A stretch of DNA of 64,000 nucleotides from NCBI RefSeq assembly GCF_024612015.1, contig NZ_CP102512.1, positions 744,001-808,000 of the forward strand. The letters are read 5' to 3'. Source of the DNA: Streptomyces sp. CA-210063 (GTDB lineage: Bacteria; Actinomycetota; Actinomycetes; Streptomycetales; Streptomycetaceae). Under the pieces are notes generated by a model. The model made no database searches. It saw only the letters and a program-made list of their open reading frames with translations, and was not told where the DNA came from. The first letter of the stretch is position 1. Each line of letters opens with the position of its first letter. Below, in pieces: positions 12,063 to 19,337 of this stretch. The position numbers and the translations under genes were made by a program.

Positions 12063-12716
12063 ATGTCCGAGAACGTTTCCGCCACCGAACTGACATCGCA
12101 GTACAGCGCTCAAGTGAGTGCGGACCTCGAACGCAACGCCAAGGAGCAACAACGGATCGGCGCGGAAATCGCCGCGTTGCAGGAGCAGTTGGCAGCCCAT
12201 CAGCGTGACCACGCGGTGCTGGTCAGCATCCAGCAGGCGATCGACGCGGCACCGGCTTCCGCAGAGCCTGCGGCACCGTCGGACAGCACCACGGTGCCCG
12301 CCCCCCGCGGAACGAAGAAGACCGCCGAATCCGGCACAGGCAAGCGGGCACGGACGAAGAAGACCGCCCCCGCACCCCGTCGTGGCACGGCCGGGAAACC
12401 GGCCGCCGAGAAGGACGCCGGCAAGGCAGAGTCCGTGAAGACGGCGCAGCCGACGCTGGTCGAGCTGATCCGTGGCCATCTCTCCGAGCAGAGCGAGCCG
12501 CGCTCGGCAGCGGAGATCGCCGCAGACCTCGGCCAGGCTCATCCTGACCGCAGCGTCAAGACGACCGTGGTGCGCACCACCCTCGAAGGGCTGGTGGCCA
12601 AAAGCCAGGCGCAGCGCAGCAAGCAGGGCTCGTCCGTCTTCTACACCGCTTCTGCAGCGCCGGAGCAGGCGGCAGCGCTACAGGCTGAGGAGCAGCCCGC
12701 ACCAGCCGACGCGTGA
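12063..12716 (+). CDS. Coiled-coil plus winged-helix-like regulatory protein
   Basis: The 217-residue protein has three visible parts. Residues 10-60 form a coiled coil (ADLERNAKEQQRIGAEIAAL). Residues 65-125 are a Lys/Ala/Pro-rich linker reminiscent of histone-like tails (KKTAESGTGKRARTKKTAPA). Residues 130-195 look like a winged helix (LVELIRGHLSEQSEPRSAAE, then SVKTTVVRTTLEGLVAKSQA). Similar proteins occur widely in Streptomyces as 'regulatory protein' with no established role. DNA binding is inferred from the basic linker and the C-terminal fold. A hairpin follows the stop. Confidence 0.75.
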   Translation: MSENVSATELTSQYSAQVSADLERNAKEQQRIGAEIAALQEQLAAHQRDHAVLVSIQQAIDAAPASAEPAAPSDSTTVPAPRGTKKTAESGTGKRARTKKTAPAPRRGTAGKPAAEKDAGKAESVKTAQPTLVELIRGHLSEQSEPRSAAEIAADLGQAHPDRSVKTTVVRTTLEGLVAKSQAQRSKQGSSVFYTASAAPEQAAALQAEEQPAPADA

Positions 12717-12718
12717 CA

Positions 12719-12750
12719 CCACTGCGGCACAGCCGTGCCGGCCGCTGTGG
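12719..12750 (+). terminator. Hairpin directly after the coiled-coil regulator gene
   Basis: CCACTGCGGC (12719-12728) and GCCGCTGTGG (12741-12750) form a 10-bp stem with one mismatch, starting three bases after the stop codon. Confidence 0.6.
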
Positions 12751-12795
12751 TCCTGGACGGACGTCGGGCGGTCTACCGCGCGATCGGCTTCAGCG

Positions 12796-12826
12796 GAGAG
12801 CCCCGGTCTCACCGGTCCGGGCTCTC
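12796..12826 (+). terminator. Second strong hairpin in the same intergenic region
   Basis: GAGAGCCCCGG (12796-12806) pairs with CCGGGCTCTC (12817-12826) with one bulged C, followed by TTGCG. Together with the hairpin at 12719 it isolates the gene at 12063. The remaining DNA to 13122 has no gene that I can support. Confidence 0.6.
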
Positions 12827-13122
12827 TTGCGCACCGCCAGCAGCTTCTCCGAAGGATGGGTGACGCAACCCGGCCGACCGGCCGTGCCGTGCCCTGCGGC
12901 TCCCGGCTCGCCTACTACTGGCCAGCAATTCGGCGAGGACCGGACCGACCTGGTCAGCCAGAGGGCCGGCCGGGCGGCGCGCATCCGCCCGGGACTTGAC
13001 ACCGCCCGGGCATCGAACGCAGCCAGGCCCTTCGACAGCAACGGCGGTCATCCAGTGTGAGGGGCGGACACCGCACGGTTCACGCCCGGCGCGGGGATGG
13101 CTCTCCCGGACCGTTTGGTGTG

Positions 13123-13625
13123 TCATCTCTCGAGGAGAATCTCTGTGCGGGCGCCGCCTTCCCAGCGCTCTACCCGAAGCACGAGGTCCGCAGCGTCAGA
13201 CACGGCGTAGGCGACGGTCAGTTCCACTACGGCGTCCCGGCGCGGGCCGCGTTGTCTGCGCCATCTGCCGTAGGGGTATTCGTCGATGTCGACGAATACG
13301 TCGCGTCCGCGCCTGGGCGAGTACGGAGGAGGCCTCAGCATGCTGCCCGTGTTGTAGGGGGCCAGCTGCACGTTCTTGCCGTGGCGCCGTAGGAGTTCGG
13401 CGGTGTCGAGGCACAGGACCAGATGCGGGTGAGAGCGGTATTGCCGGGCCCGGAGCAGCCGGGAAAGACGTTCGCGGGTAAGCCAGAAGAAGACCCTGCC
13501 GTTGAGCAGAGCCAGGTATTCCTGGGGGTGGTTCCGTCCGTCAGGCCCTGCTCGAGGTACTTCAGGGGCAGCTGATCGCGTACGACGGCAGGAGCGAGTC
13601 CGGAACGGGCCAGGACAATCGAGGA
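13123..13625 (-). pseudogene. DUF7002-type protein, frameshifted
   Basis: The C-terminal part is well conserved: YLALLNGRVFFWLTRERLSR, LLRARQYRSHPHLVLCLDTAE, LAPYNTGSM, RGRDVFVDIDEYPYGRW and DAVVELTVAYAVSDAADLVL. Upstream, the expected sequence (IVLARSGLAPAVVRDQLPLK, then YLEQGLTDG) lies in another frame. One inserted base in the CCCCC run near 13530 explains the break. The N-terminal third is absent. The family has no known function; an Arg/His-rich fold similar to small RNA-protein or ADP-ribosylation folds would be only a guess. Confidence 0.7.
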
Positions 13626-13797
13626 ACGGCGCCCTCACTGTCGGCGCCGAGGGGCATACGGCATGTCCGCACTCGTACTTTGCACGCCTGTATAGGGGCT
13701 GCCCAGAGGTGGTCGGTGGGCTGCTGCAGTCAGCGCGGGCGCCAGGTGCGCACTCCGAGGTGGATGATCTTCGAGACCCCCGGTCCGGGCGGAGCGC

Positions 13798-13878
13798 CGT
13801 ACCGAGGCGGCGGCGGATCTCCGCCATCTCCCGCCGCCTGCCCACGAACGTGGTGAAGGCCGCAGGGAGGTATCCCTT
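13798..13878 (-). pseudogene. N-terminal sliver of a LuxR/SARP-type NB-ARC ATPase regulator
   Basis: KGYLPAAFTTFVGRRREMAE followed by IRRRLGT is the conserved entry into the ATPase domain of large LuxR/AfsR-like regulators (LPAELTSFVGRRxELAEVRRLL...). The next expected motif (VTLTGVGGVGKT) is missing. The fragment sits in the same open frame as the DUF7002 remnant but is separated from it by unrelated sequence, giving an artificial chimeric frame 13123-13968. Confidence 0.55.
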
Positions 13879-14207
13879 CGAGGCATTCACCCCTCTCACC
13901 TGGCGGCACGGCTCGAGAGGGGAGTTACGCTCACGCTTCACCGCCCTGCGCGTGCGGCCCGCGGGCAAGGCGGTCGAACGTCCGATCAGGGCCGCCGCCT
14001 CAGCCGAACAGGGCTGGTGGGACGGGATCCTGCCCGACTGCCGGCTGCTGATCGCCGCTCATGCCGAGGGAGGTGTCTGCGGCGGAGTCCTGCCACCCGC
14101 AGAGAACCCTTCGCCCCAAGGGGCCGCACCCATGAACGCCGGTCCGGCCGGCCCGAGGGCGACCGGATACAGTGCGCGGGACGGCAGCTTGGTCAGGGAG
14201 GGGAAAC

Positions 14208-15428
14208 GTGACCGACACCAGCAACACCCGACCCGCCGACAGCGAAGCGCAAGCTCCGCGGCAGAGCCGACTGCACCGCCTGATGCGCTACCTCCCCCTC
14301 ATCGCCCCCGTCCTGCTGTGGGCCGTGCCCTGCTGGGTGCTCCTGCACACCGGCCAGCACTGGCCGCTGCCCGTCACGCTGGTCGGCACCGCCCTGTTCG
14401 CCCTCGGCCTCGTCGGTATGCCGCTCGCGATGGTGCGCGGCCACGGTCGGCGCCAGCAGGACCGGGCGGCGATCGTCGGTGACACCCTGCTGGGCACCAG
14501 CTGGGTTCTGTTCACCTGGTCCATTCTGCTCGGCGTCCTCTTGCGGTTCGCCCTGACCGTGGCTGGCGTCGGCGAGAGTCAGGACCGGGCCCGAATCGTC
14601 ACGTGGGCCGTCCTCGGCAGCACCGCCGTACTGCTCGCCTGGGGGTACGCCGAAGCCCGCCGCGTGCCGCGCGTGCGCCGACTCGACGTGCAACTCCCGC
14701 GGCTGGGTGCCGGGTTGGACGGCATCCGTGTCGTCCTCATCACCGACACCCACTACGGCCCGCTCGATCGCACTCGCTGGTCGGCTCGGGTGTGCGAGAC
14801 GGTGAACACTCTGGAAGCCGACCTGGTCTGCCACACCGGCGACATCGCGGACGGCACGGCCGAACGCCGCCGCGCCCAGGCCGTCCCGCTCGGTACCGTG
14901 CGGGCCACCCGGGCCCGTGTCTACGTCACCGGCAACCACGAGTACTACAGCGAGGCCCAGGGCTGGGTCGACCTGATGGGCGAGCTGGGCTGGGAGCCGC
15001 TGCGCAACCGCCATCTGCTGCTCGAACGCGGAGGCGACACCCTCGTGGTCGCCGGCGTGGATGACGTCACCGCGGAGTCCTCCGGGCTGGCAGGCCACCG
15101 CGCCCACCTCGCCGGAGCCTTGAACGGCGCCGACCCCGACCTACCCGTCCTGCTCCTGGCACACCAGCCCAAGTTCGTCGACCGGGCGGCAGCCGACGGC
15201 ATCGACCTCCAGCTCTCCGGCCACACCCACGGCGGCCAGATCTGGCCCTTCCACCACCTGGTCCGCATCGACCAGCCCGCCCTCGCCGGCCTCAGCCACC
15301 ACGGCCCCCGCACCCTCCTCTACACCAGCCGCGGCACCGGCTTCTGGGGCCCGCCGTTCCGCGTCTTCGCCCCCAGCGAGATCACCCTGCTCGTGCTCCG
15401 CTCCCCGCACCTGCCCCCCTCGATGTAG
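14208..15428 (+). CDS. Membrane-anchored metallophosphoesterase
   Basis: The 406-residue protein has four hydrophobic helices in residues 25-160 (LPLIAPVLLWAVPCWVLL and following), then a YaeI-like calcineurin domain. Metal ligands are visible in ITDTHYG, HTGDIADG, TGNHEYY, LLAHQPK and SGHTHGGQ, all in the usual order. It likely hydrolyses a phosphoester at the membrane surface; some relatives act on UDP-diacylglucosamine or nucleotides, but the substrate cannot be read here. The GTG at 14208 follows GAGGGGAAAC and is preferred over the frame start at 14172. Confidence 0.9.
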   Translation: MTDTSNTRPADSEAQAPRQSRLHRLMRYLPLIAPVLLWAVPCWVLLHTGQHWPLPVTLVGTALFALGLVGMPLAMVRGHGRRQQDRAAIVGDTLLGTSWVLFTWSILLGVLLRFALTVAGVGESQDRARIVTWAVLGSTAVLLAWGYAEARRVPRVRRLDVQLPRLGAGLDGIRVVLITDTHYGPLDRTRWSARVCETVNTLEADLVCHTGDIADGTAERRRAQAVPLGTVRATRARVYVTGNHEYYSEAQGWVDLMGELGWEPLRNRHLLLERGGDTLVVAGVDDVTAESSGLAGHRAHLAGALNGADPDLPVLLLAHQPKFVDRAAADGIDLQLSGHTHGGQIWPFHHLVRIDQPALAGLSHHGPRTLLYTSRGTGFWGPPFRVFAPSEITLLVLRSPHLPPSM

Positions 15429-15489
15429 CACTCGACGGGCCGACACATCCGCTTGGAGTAGTCCACGAGCCGAGGGAAGCGGCGTCGAC

Positions 15490-15666
15490 ACGATTGACGA
15501 CCGAGTGCTGCGGAAGCCACTCATGCCATGCGCCCCCGGCAGTGATGCTGTCGCCCAGGAAGACGACCGCTCCGGGCAGAGGTGGCAGTTCCTCGAACTG
15601 GGACACTTTCATTTTGTGCGCAGGCTCCAGGAACTTCTGAGTGATGAGCTTCTGCAGGAGTGGCAT
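15490..15666 (-). pseudogene. N-terminal remnant of an SGNH/GDSL hydrolase
   Basis: MPLLQKLITQKFLEPAHKMK, then AVVFLGDSITAGGAWHEWLP and HSVVNR, contains the block I GDSIT motif with the catalytic Ser. After VVNR the homology stops, so the Gly, Asn and Asp-x-x-His blocks are missing. It follows an SDR gene remnant on the same strand by an overlap of the kind seen in operons. Confidence 0.7.
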
Positions 15667-15717
15667 GTGGATCTCGGTTCTCTGCGGTCAAAGGGTTCGG
15701 CAGCAGCGTCGCGCCGG

Positions 15718-15873
15718 TCATCGGTATACCCCGGAGCCACCGGCAACGTAGATGGACTGAGCGGTGAGATAGGTCGAGTCATCGCCCAGCAGGAAGGACA
15801 CGAGGGCGCCGACGTCCTTCTCGGTGTCGCCGATCCGCTTGAGCGGTACGGCGTCCACGGCCTGTTGGGTGCC
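15718..15873 (-). pseudogene. C-terminal remnant of an SDR oxidoreductase, cut by an IS
   Basis: The reading VPLKRIGDTEKDVGALVSFL, then TYLTAQSIYVAGGSGVYR and a stop, is the standard end of FabG-like SDRs (GRxGxxxDVAxxVxFL...YxTGQxxxVDGG). Homology ends exactly at the inferred left end of the IS (15870), so the insertion probably removed or displaced the rest. Its stop overlaps an ATG at 15721. Confidence 0.7.
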
Positions 15874-17072
15874 AAAAGTCCCGCACATGCGTTGAGCTGG
15901 GCGTTCGCCAGACTTTCGTGATCTTCGTCAGGCTGTGTCGCGGTACTCGTGGATGAGTCCGCTGAGGACGTCGTGGCGCTGGATGTGTTGGGCGGGGAAG
16001 GGGATGACGTCCGGATCGTCGGCTGGTGCGCGAAGGTGCAGGGCCCGGTGCGGCCTTCCGGAGTTGTAGTGCTCGGCGTATTCGGCGAGGACACGCCGTG
16101 CGTGTTGCTCGTTGTAGATCAGCATCCGGTCGGTGCACTCGGCCCGCACGCTGCGGATGAACCTCTCCACGTGGGCGTTCATCCGCGGTGTCTGTGGCGC
16201 GCTCTTCAGGATCTCGATGCCGTCGGCGGTGAAGACGGCGTCGAACGCCTGGGTGTAGCGGCTGTCGCGGTCGCGTAGCAGGTAGCGGAAGCCGGCGGCG
16301 CGGTCTGCGAGGTTGGCGAGGAGGCTCCTCGAGAGCTGGGTGGCCCAGGCTGCGGTCGGGTGGGCGGTGACGCCGAGGATGTGCACGGTGCGGGTGCCGA
16401 CCTCCATGACCACGAAGGCGTACAGCCTGGTCAGCGCGGCGGTGTCCACGTGGAAGAAGTCGGCGGCGAGCAGGCCGGAGGCCTGGGCGCGTACGAACTC
16501 GCGCCAGGTCGGGGCGCCGCGGCTTCGTCTGGGTGCGGGGCCGAGGCCGGCGCTGCGCAGGATGCGTCGGATGGTGGAGGCGCCGACGCGGTGGCCCAGG
16601 CGCCGCAGCTCGCCCTGGATACGGGTTGAGCCCCAGGTCGGGTTCTCGCGGGCCAGGCGTAGGATCAGGGCGGTGAGTTCCTCGGAGATCGGCGGGCGGC
16701 CGGTCCGTGCGGGTTTCTGCTTCCACTTCCAGCGCAGTAGTCGCCGGTGCCAGGTGAGCAGGGTGCCGGGTGTGAACAGGCGGTGTCGGCGCAGCCGGGA
16801 GGGTAGGTGCCGGGCGAGGGCGGCGAGCACTGCGCGGTCCGGCCAGGTGAGGTGTGGCCGGACGCCGAGCTGGCGGCGCAGCACCGCGTTCTCACGGCGC
16901 AGCGCGAGCAGCTCGGCGTCCTTGGTCTGCTGCGAGCGGGAGAGCAGCAGGAGCAGTCCGAGGAGTCGGAAGAAGACCAGGTAGAGCATGCGCAGTGCCA
17001 TGGGGTCCGAGCTTGTCGTGATCGCCCGGAGTCGCAAAGTGCCTGGTCAGATGCTGTACGTCACTTCTGGAA
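15870..17072 (-). mobile_element. Insertion sequence of about 1.2 kb with an rve transposase
   Basis: The ends are proposed from an imperfect inverted repeat: TGCCAAAAGTCCCGCACA at 15870-15887 against the complement of 17055-17072, TTCCAGAAGTGACGTACA (12 of 18 matching). Gene remnants abut both ends: an SDR tail on the left and an ABC TOBE domain on the right. No target duplication is visible, so flanking deletion may have followed insertion. The transposase frame is complete, so this may be the only intact element of the zone. Confidence 0.6.
15928..17037 (-). CDS. Transposase with integrase core (rve) domain
   Basis: The 369-residue protein has an N-terminal hydrophobic/coiled segment (LVFFRLLGLLLLLSRSQQTK), a helix-turn-helix region (GSTRIQGELRRLGHRVGAST) and an rve DDE core. 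Core segments are ADFFHVDTAALTRLYAFVV (first Asp), the region of RDSRYTQAFDAVF and PRMNAHVERFIRSVRAECTD (Glu). This is the common actinobacterial 'integrase core' transposase related to IS3/IS481. The frame is uninterrupted. The start at 17037 is the longest; the Met in MALRMLYL (residue 13) is an alternative. Confidence 0.85.
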   Translation of the reverse strand: MRLRAITTSSDPMALRMLYLVFFRLLGLLLLLSRSQQTKDAELLALRRENAVLRRQLGVRPHLTWPDRAVLAALARHLPSRLRRHRLFTPGTLLTWHRRLLRWKWKQKPARTGRPPISEELTALILRLARENPTWGSTRIQGELRRLGHRVGASTIRRILRSAGLGPAPRRSRGAPTWREFVRAQASGLLAADFFHVDTAALTRLYAFVVMEVGTRTVHILGVTAHPTAAWATQLSRSLLANLADRAAGFRYLLRDRDSRYTQAFDAVFTADGIEILKSAPQTPRMNAHVERFIRSVRAECTDRMLIYNEQHARRVLAEYAEHYNSGRPHRALHLRAPADDPDVIPFPAQHIQRHDVLSGLIHEYRDTA

Positions 17073-17079
17073 CCCTACA

Positions 17080-17244
17080 GGCACAGTGACCGACATCTGC
17101 TACTACGGCCACGACACCATGGTCACCGTGACCGTCGAGGGCCACGAGACCCCGGTCGGCGTCCGGGTCGCAGGCCCCCTGTCCCTCCGCCCGGGAGAGG
17201 AGACGGGTGTCCTCGTCGTGGGCGCGGCCGCCCTCCACCCGTAG
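17080..17244 (+). pseudogene. C-terminal TOBE-domain remnant of a polyamine-type ABC ATPase
   Basis: GTVTDICYYGHDTMVTVTVE, then a short stretch ending GVLVVGAAALHP and a stop, matches the TOBE_2 domain at the end of PotA-like ABC ATPases (GTVxDVxYxGxxxxVxV). Homology starts eight bases to the right of the inferred IS end. The ATPase core is absent. Confidence 0.65.
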
Positions 17245-17254
17245 CGACGGGTCC

Positions 17255-17374
17255 CAGGTCGTGCTGGGGCGGGCAGCCGATGTCGAGACCGCGGCCACGG
17301 CGCTCGGTGCGCCAGGCGGGCAGCACTAATTTGATCAACGCCCAGCAGGCATCGGAAAGGCGCGAGGACAGGTC
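17255..17374 (-). pseudogene. N-terminal remnant of an IS5-family transposase
   Basis: DLSSRLSDACWALIKLVLPA, then WRTERRGRGLDIGCPPQHDL, is the DUF4096-like start of IS5-type transposases (LSDxQWxxIEPLLP...GRPPxHDLR). It runs on the minus strand and ends abruptly beside the TOBE remnant. Confidence 0.65.
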
Positions 17375-17467
17375 CGGGCGGAACCCGGTCAGGACGATGA
17401 CCTCGTCGACCGGGTCGAGTCGCTGGCGACAGTGCGATCCCGCCGGTCCGCGGCCGGGTCGGGGTTC

Positions 17468-17745
17468 CACGCCGCAAGCCGGACTCGCTGTTAGCTGATC
17501 GGGGCTACGACCACGACGTCTACCGCAGACCAGGTTCCGCCCGTGGCATCGTGCCGGCCATCGCCCGCCGGGGCGCTCAGCACGGCACCGGCCTGGGCAC
17601 ATACCGGTGGGTGATCCAGCGGACCAACCCGCCTGGCTCCACGGCTTCGGACGCCTACGGGTCCGCTGGAAACGGCGAACCGACATCCACGAAGCGTTCC
17701 CGAAACTGACCTGCAGCCTGATTACCCACCAACAACTCAGCTCAT
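17468..17745 (+). pseudogene. C-terminal remnant of an IS5-family transposase, frameshifted
   Basis: The reading RKPDSLLADRGYDHDVYRR, with IVPAIARRGAQHGTGLGTYR, is the DDE-Asp and following region of IS5 transposases. After a frame change near 17635 it continues AWLHGFGRLRVRWKRRTDIH, then LTCSLITHQQL. It faces the opposite way from the N-terminal remnant at 17255, so the two are not simply halves of one uninterrupted copy. Confidence 0.65.
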
Positions 17746-18465
17746 TGAGTCAGCTGGTTGCAACTCACAGAATTGAGCGGTCGAGAGACCGCTCCGCGTC
17801 AGACATTCGGAACAGGGTTTCGAAACGGCCCGATCCCGAAGGCGTCACTTCGGCCAGTTGCATACGCACCCGGCCACCCGTGCAATCCCTTCACTCACAC
17901 GGATTTCATCAGCACTGGTTCATCTGAACTGGTTTATCTGGAATCTCAGATAGTGCTGCATCAGTCCCGTGAAGGGCCTTCAAATGAAGGGCTCTCAAAT
18001 GAGGGCCCTCAAAACGCAACAGCCGGATTCGCGACAGTCGGATTTCATCGCAACCGGTAGCGCCACGCACAACCTCCATGACACGATCCACCTTGCGCGC
18101 GCTCCACCGACGTGAGGCACAGAAAGGCCATGCCGAAGTGACAGAGCCAACTCCCCCCCCGGACGCCATACTTTGAGCTGCGAGTGGGCACCCTGCACGT
18201 CAAGGCGGGGCGGCCCCGACGTTATCCACGTGCGACCGAACGTTTCCTGACCAGGGTCGTAACCTCCGTGCTTATTGCGGGCGTCGGCTCAGCCATCACG
18301 TGGCTCGCGACGCAGAGATAGAGGTCAATCCCCCCATCGCCGCCTGGATAGGGCCGACCAGGGGCCGGTGTGGTGGGGGTCGAGCCCACGCTCCAGGCCA
18401 TTTTCCGAGGCCCCCAGGGCGTGAGAGTCGGGCCGGGTGCACTCCGCATACCGCACACGGGAGAG
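17746..18465. other. About 700 bp of AT-richer DNA without genes
   Basis: No reading frame with a recognisable product is visible. The left half is clearly less GC-rich than the rest of the window and contains short direct repeats: ACTGGTTCATCTGA/ACTGGTTTATCTGG (17914-17941) and a 15-bp tandem array at 17971-18015. GGATTTCATC also occurs twice, near 17900 and 18037. At 18373-18389 the minus strand can form a tRNA-like T-arm (GTGGG/CCCAC). Confidence 0.5.
17971..18015. repeat. Three tandem copies of a 15-bp unit
   Basis: GAAGGGCCTTCAAAT, GAAGGGCTCTCAAAT and GAGGGCCCTCAAAAC follow one another without spacer. The first two differ at two positions. Each unit contains GAAGGGC/GAGGGCC next to CTTCAAA/CTCAAA, so it can also fold on itself. 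Confidence 0.85.
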
Positions 18466-18540
18466 TGGTCCCGACCAGATCTCGAACCGGCGGCCCTCCG
18501 CTCGCCAGGCGGACGCTTTGACCAACTGAGCTACGGGACC
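18466..18540 (-). tRNA. tRNA-like sequence, anticodon GGC (Ala type), probably atypical or pseudo
   Basis: Read on the minus strand, GGTCCCG pairs perfectly with CGGGACC as a 7-bp acceptor stem. TA and a three-pair D-arm follow, then the anticodon stem TCCGC/GCGGA with loop CTGGCGA (anticodon GGC), a variable loop of five bases, and a T-arm GCCGG/CTGGT with two wobble pairs. Against a normal tRNA, the T-loop (TTCGAGAT) has one extra base and the acceptor lacks the G3:U70 pair that marks tRNA-Ala; CCA is not encoded. The body around the anticodon stem resembles tRNA-Phe. It may be a tRNA carried by a mobile element or a pseudo-tRNA. Confidence 0.5.
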
Positions 18541-18870
18541 AGGGCCGGTCGGGTGCCGGTACCAAACCACGCTCACCACACGGGGAGGGTTCTCCACCCC
18601 ATCGCCGAACGGCAGACACACGCCAAAGCGCTCCACGGCACCCAGCGTGCTGAATTTGTGTCGCGCATCGACCACATCTGCGGCCGTGTCGGGGGCGTGC
18701 CAGGTGATCTCCGTCCACCTGCACGGTCAGCAAATGCATGCGTGCAGGAAAACACGTGGGCCGCTTGTTCCCGACTTCGCCCAGACACCCACAACTTCCA
18801 GGTCATCACCATTTCAGGGCAAGGACCGGCTCCGTAAGGCGACCATCGGCCGGAAACCTCGCCAGGAGAG
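18541..18870. other. 330 bp between tRNA-like sequence and integrase remnant, no gene seen
   Basis: Open frames on the minus strand have no recognisable motif and pass through the tRNA-like sequence, so they are not credible genes. Nothing else was identified. Confidence 0.45.
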
Positions 18871-19128
18871 CTACTCCTCGTCCGATTCATCAGGCTCGAG
18901 CAGCTTGTCGTAGGCGCTCAGGAGCCCTTCGATGCGCTGGTTATTGACGGACTGTCGGTCGTACAGGCACTTCGCGTACCGGCTCAGAAGGACCTCGACG
19001 CTGTTCCCCGCCCGCTGGGCGACCTCAGCCGGATCCGCCCCGGCACACAGCCACGTTGGCGCCGGACTGCCGAGGCGGTCGATGTCACCGATAACCTGCA
19101 GTGATGCGCGAAGTGGCGCAGCTTTCAC
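18871..19128 (-). pseudogene. C-terminal remnant of a phage-type tyrosine integrase
   Basis: The segment PTWLCAGADPAEVAQRAGNS, then VEVLLSRYAKCLYDRQSV, matches the last catalytic region of actinophage-type integrases (LxxGVDPxxVAxRAGHSVxVLxRxYAK), where Tyr of RYAK is the nucleophile; the usual His of AGHS is Asn here. The rest of the integrase is missing and the N-terminal 25 codons are unrelated. It lies 330 bp from the tRNA-like sequence. Confidence 0.7.
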
Positions 19129-19337
19129 CTCCGCCTACGCACGATTGGCCTCGTCATGCGAGACGTCGGACCGGCCGAGGATTCGGCGCCTGACGGCGTA
19201 TGCTGACCAGTGCGCGCTCAGGGCGCGACCGGTCCGCGGAAAGGGCGAAGCCCACCTGATGCTCATAGCTCTGCGCAGCCATCCTCTTTTCCGGCCTGAT
19301 CAAGCGGACACCAGGCAGATACGGAAGGGAGGCCCTC

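Noticed and set aside
15779..16726. 315-codon minus-strand frame within the IS transposase
   Set aside because: Same strand as the rve transposase but another frame; composition is Arg/Pro/His-rich with no domain.
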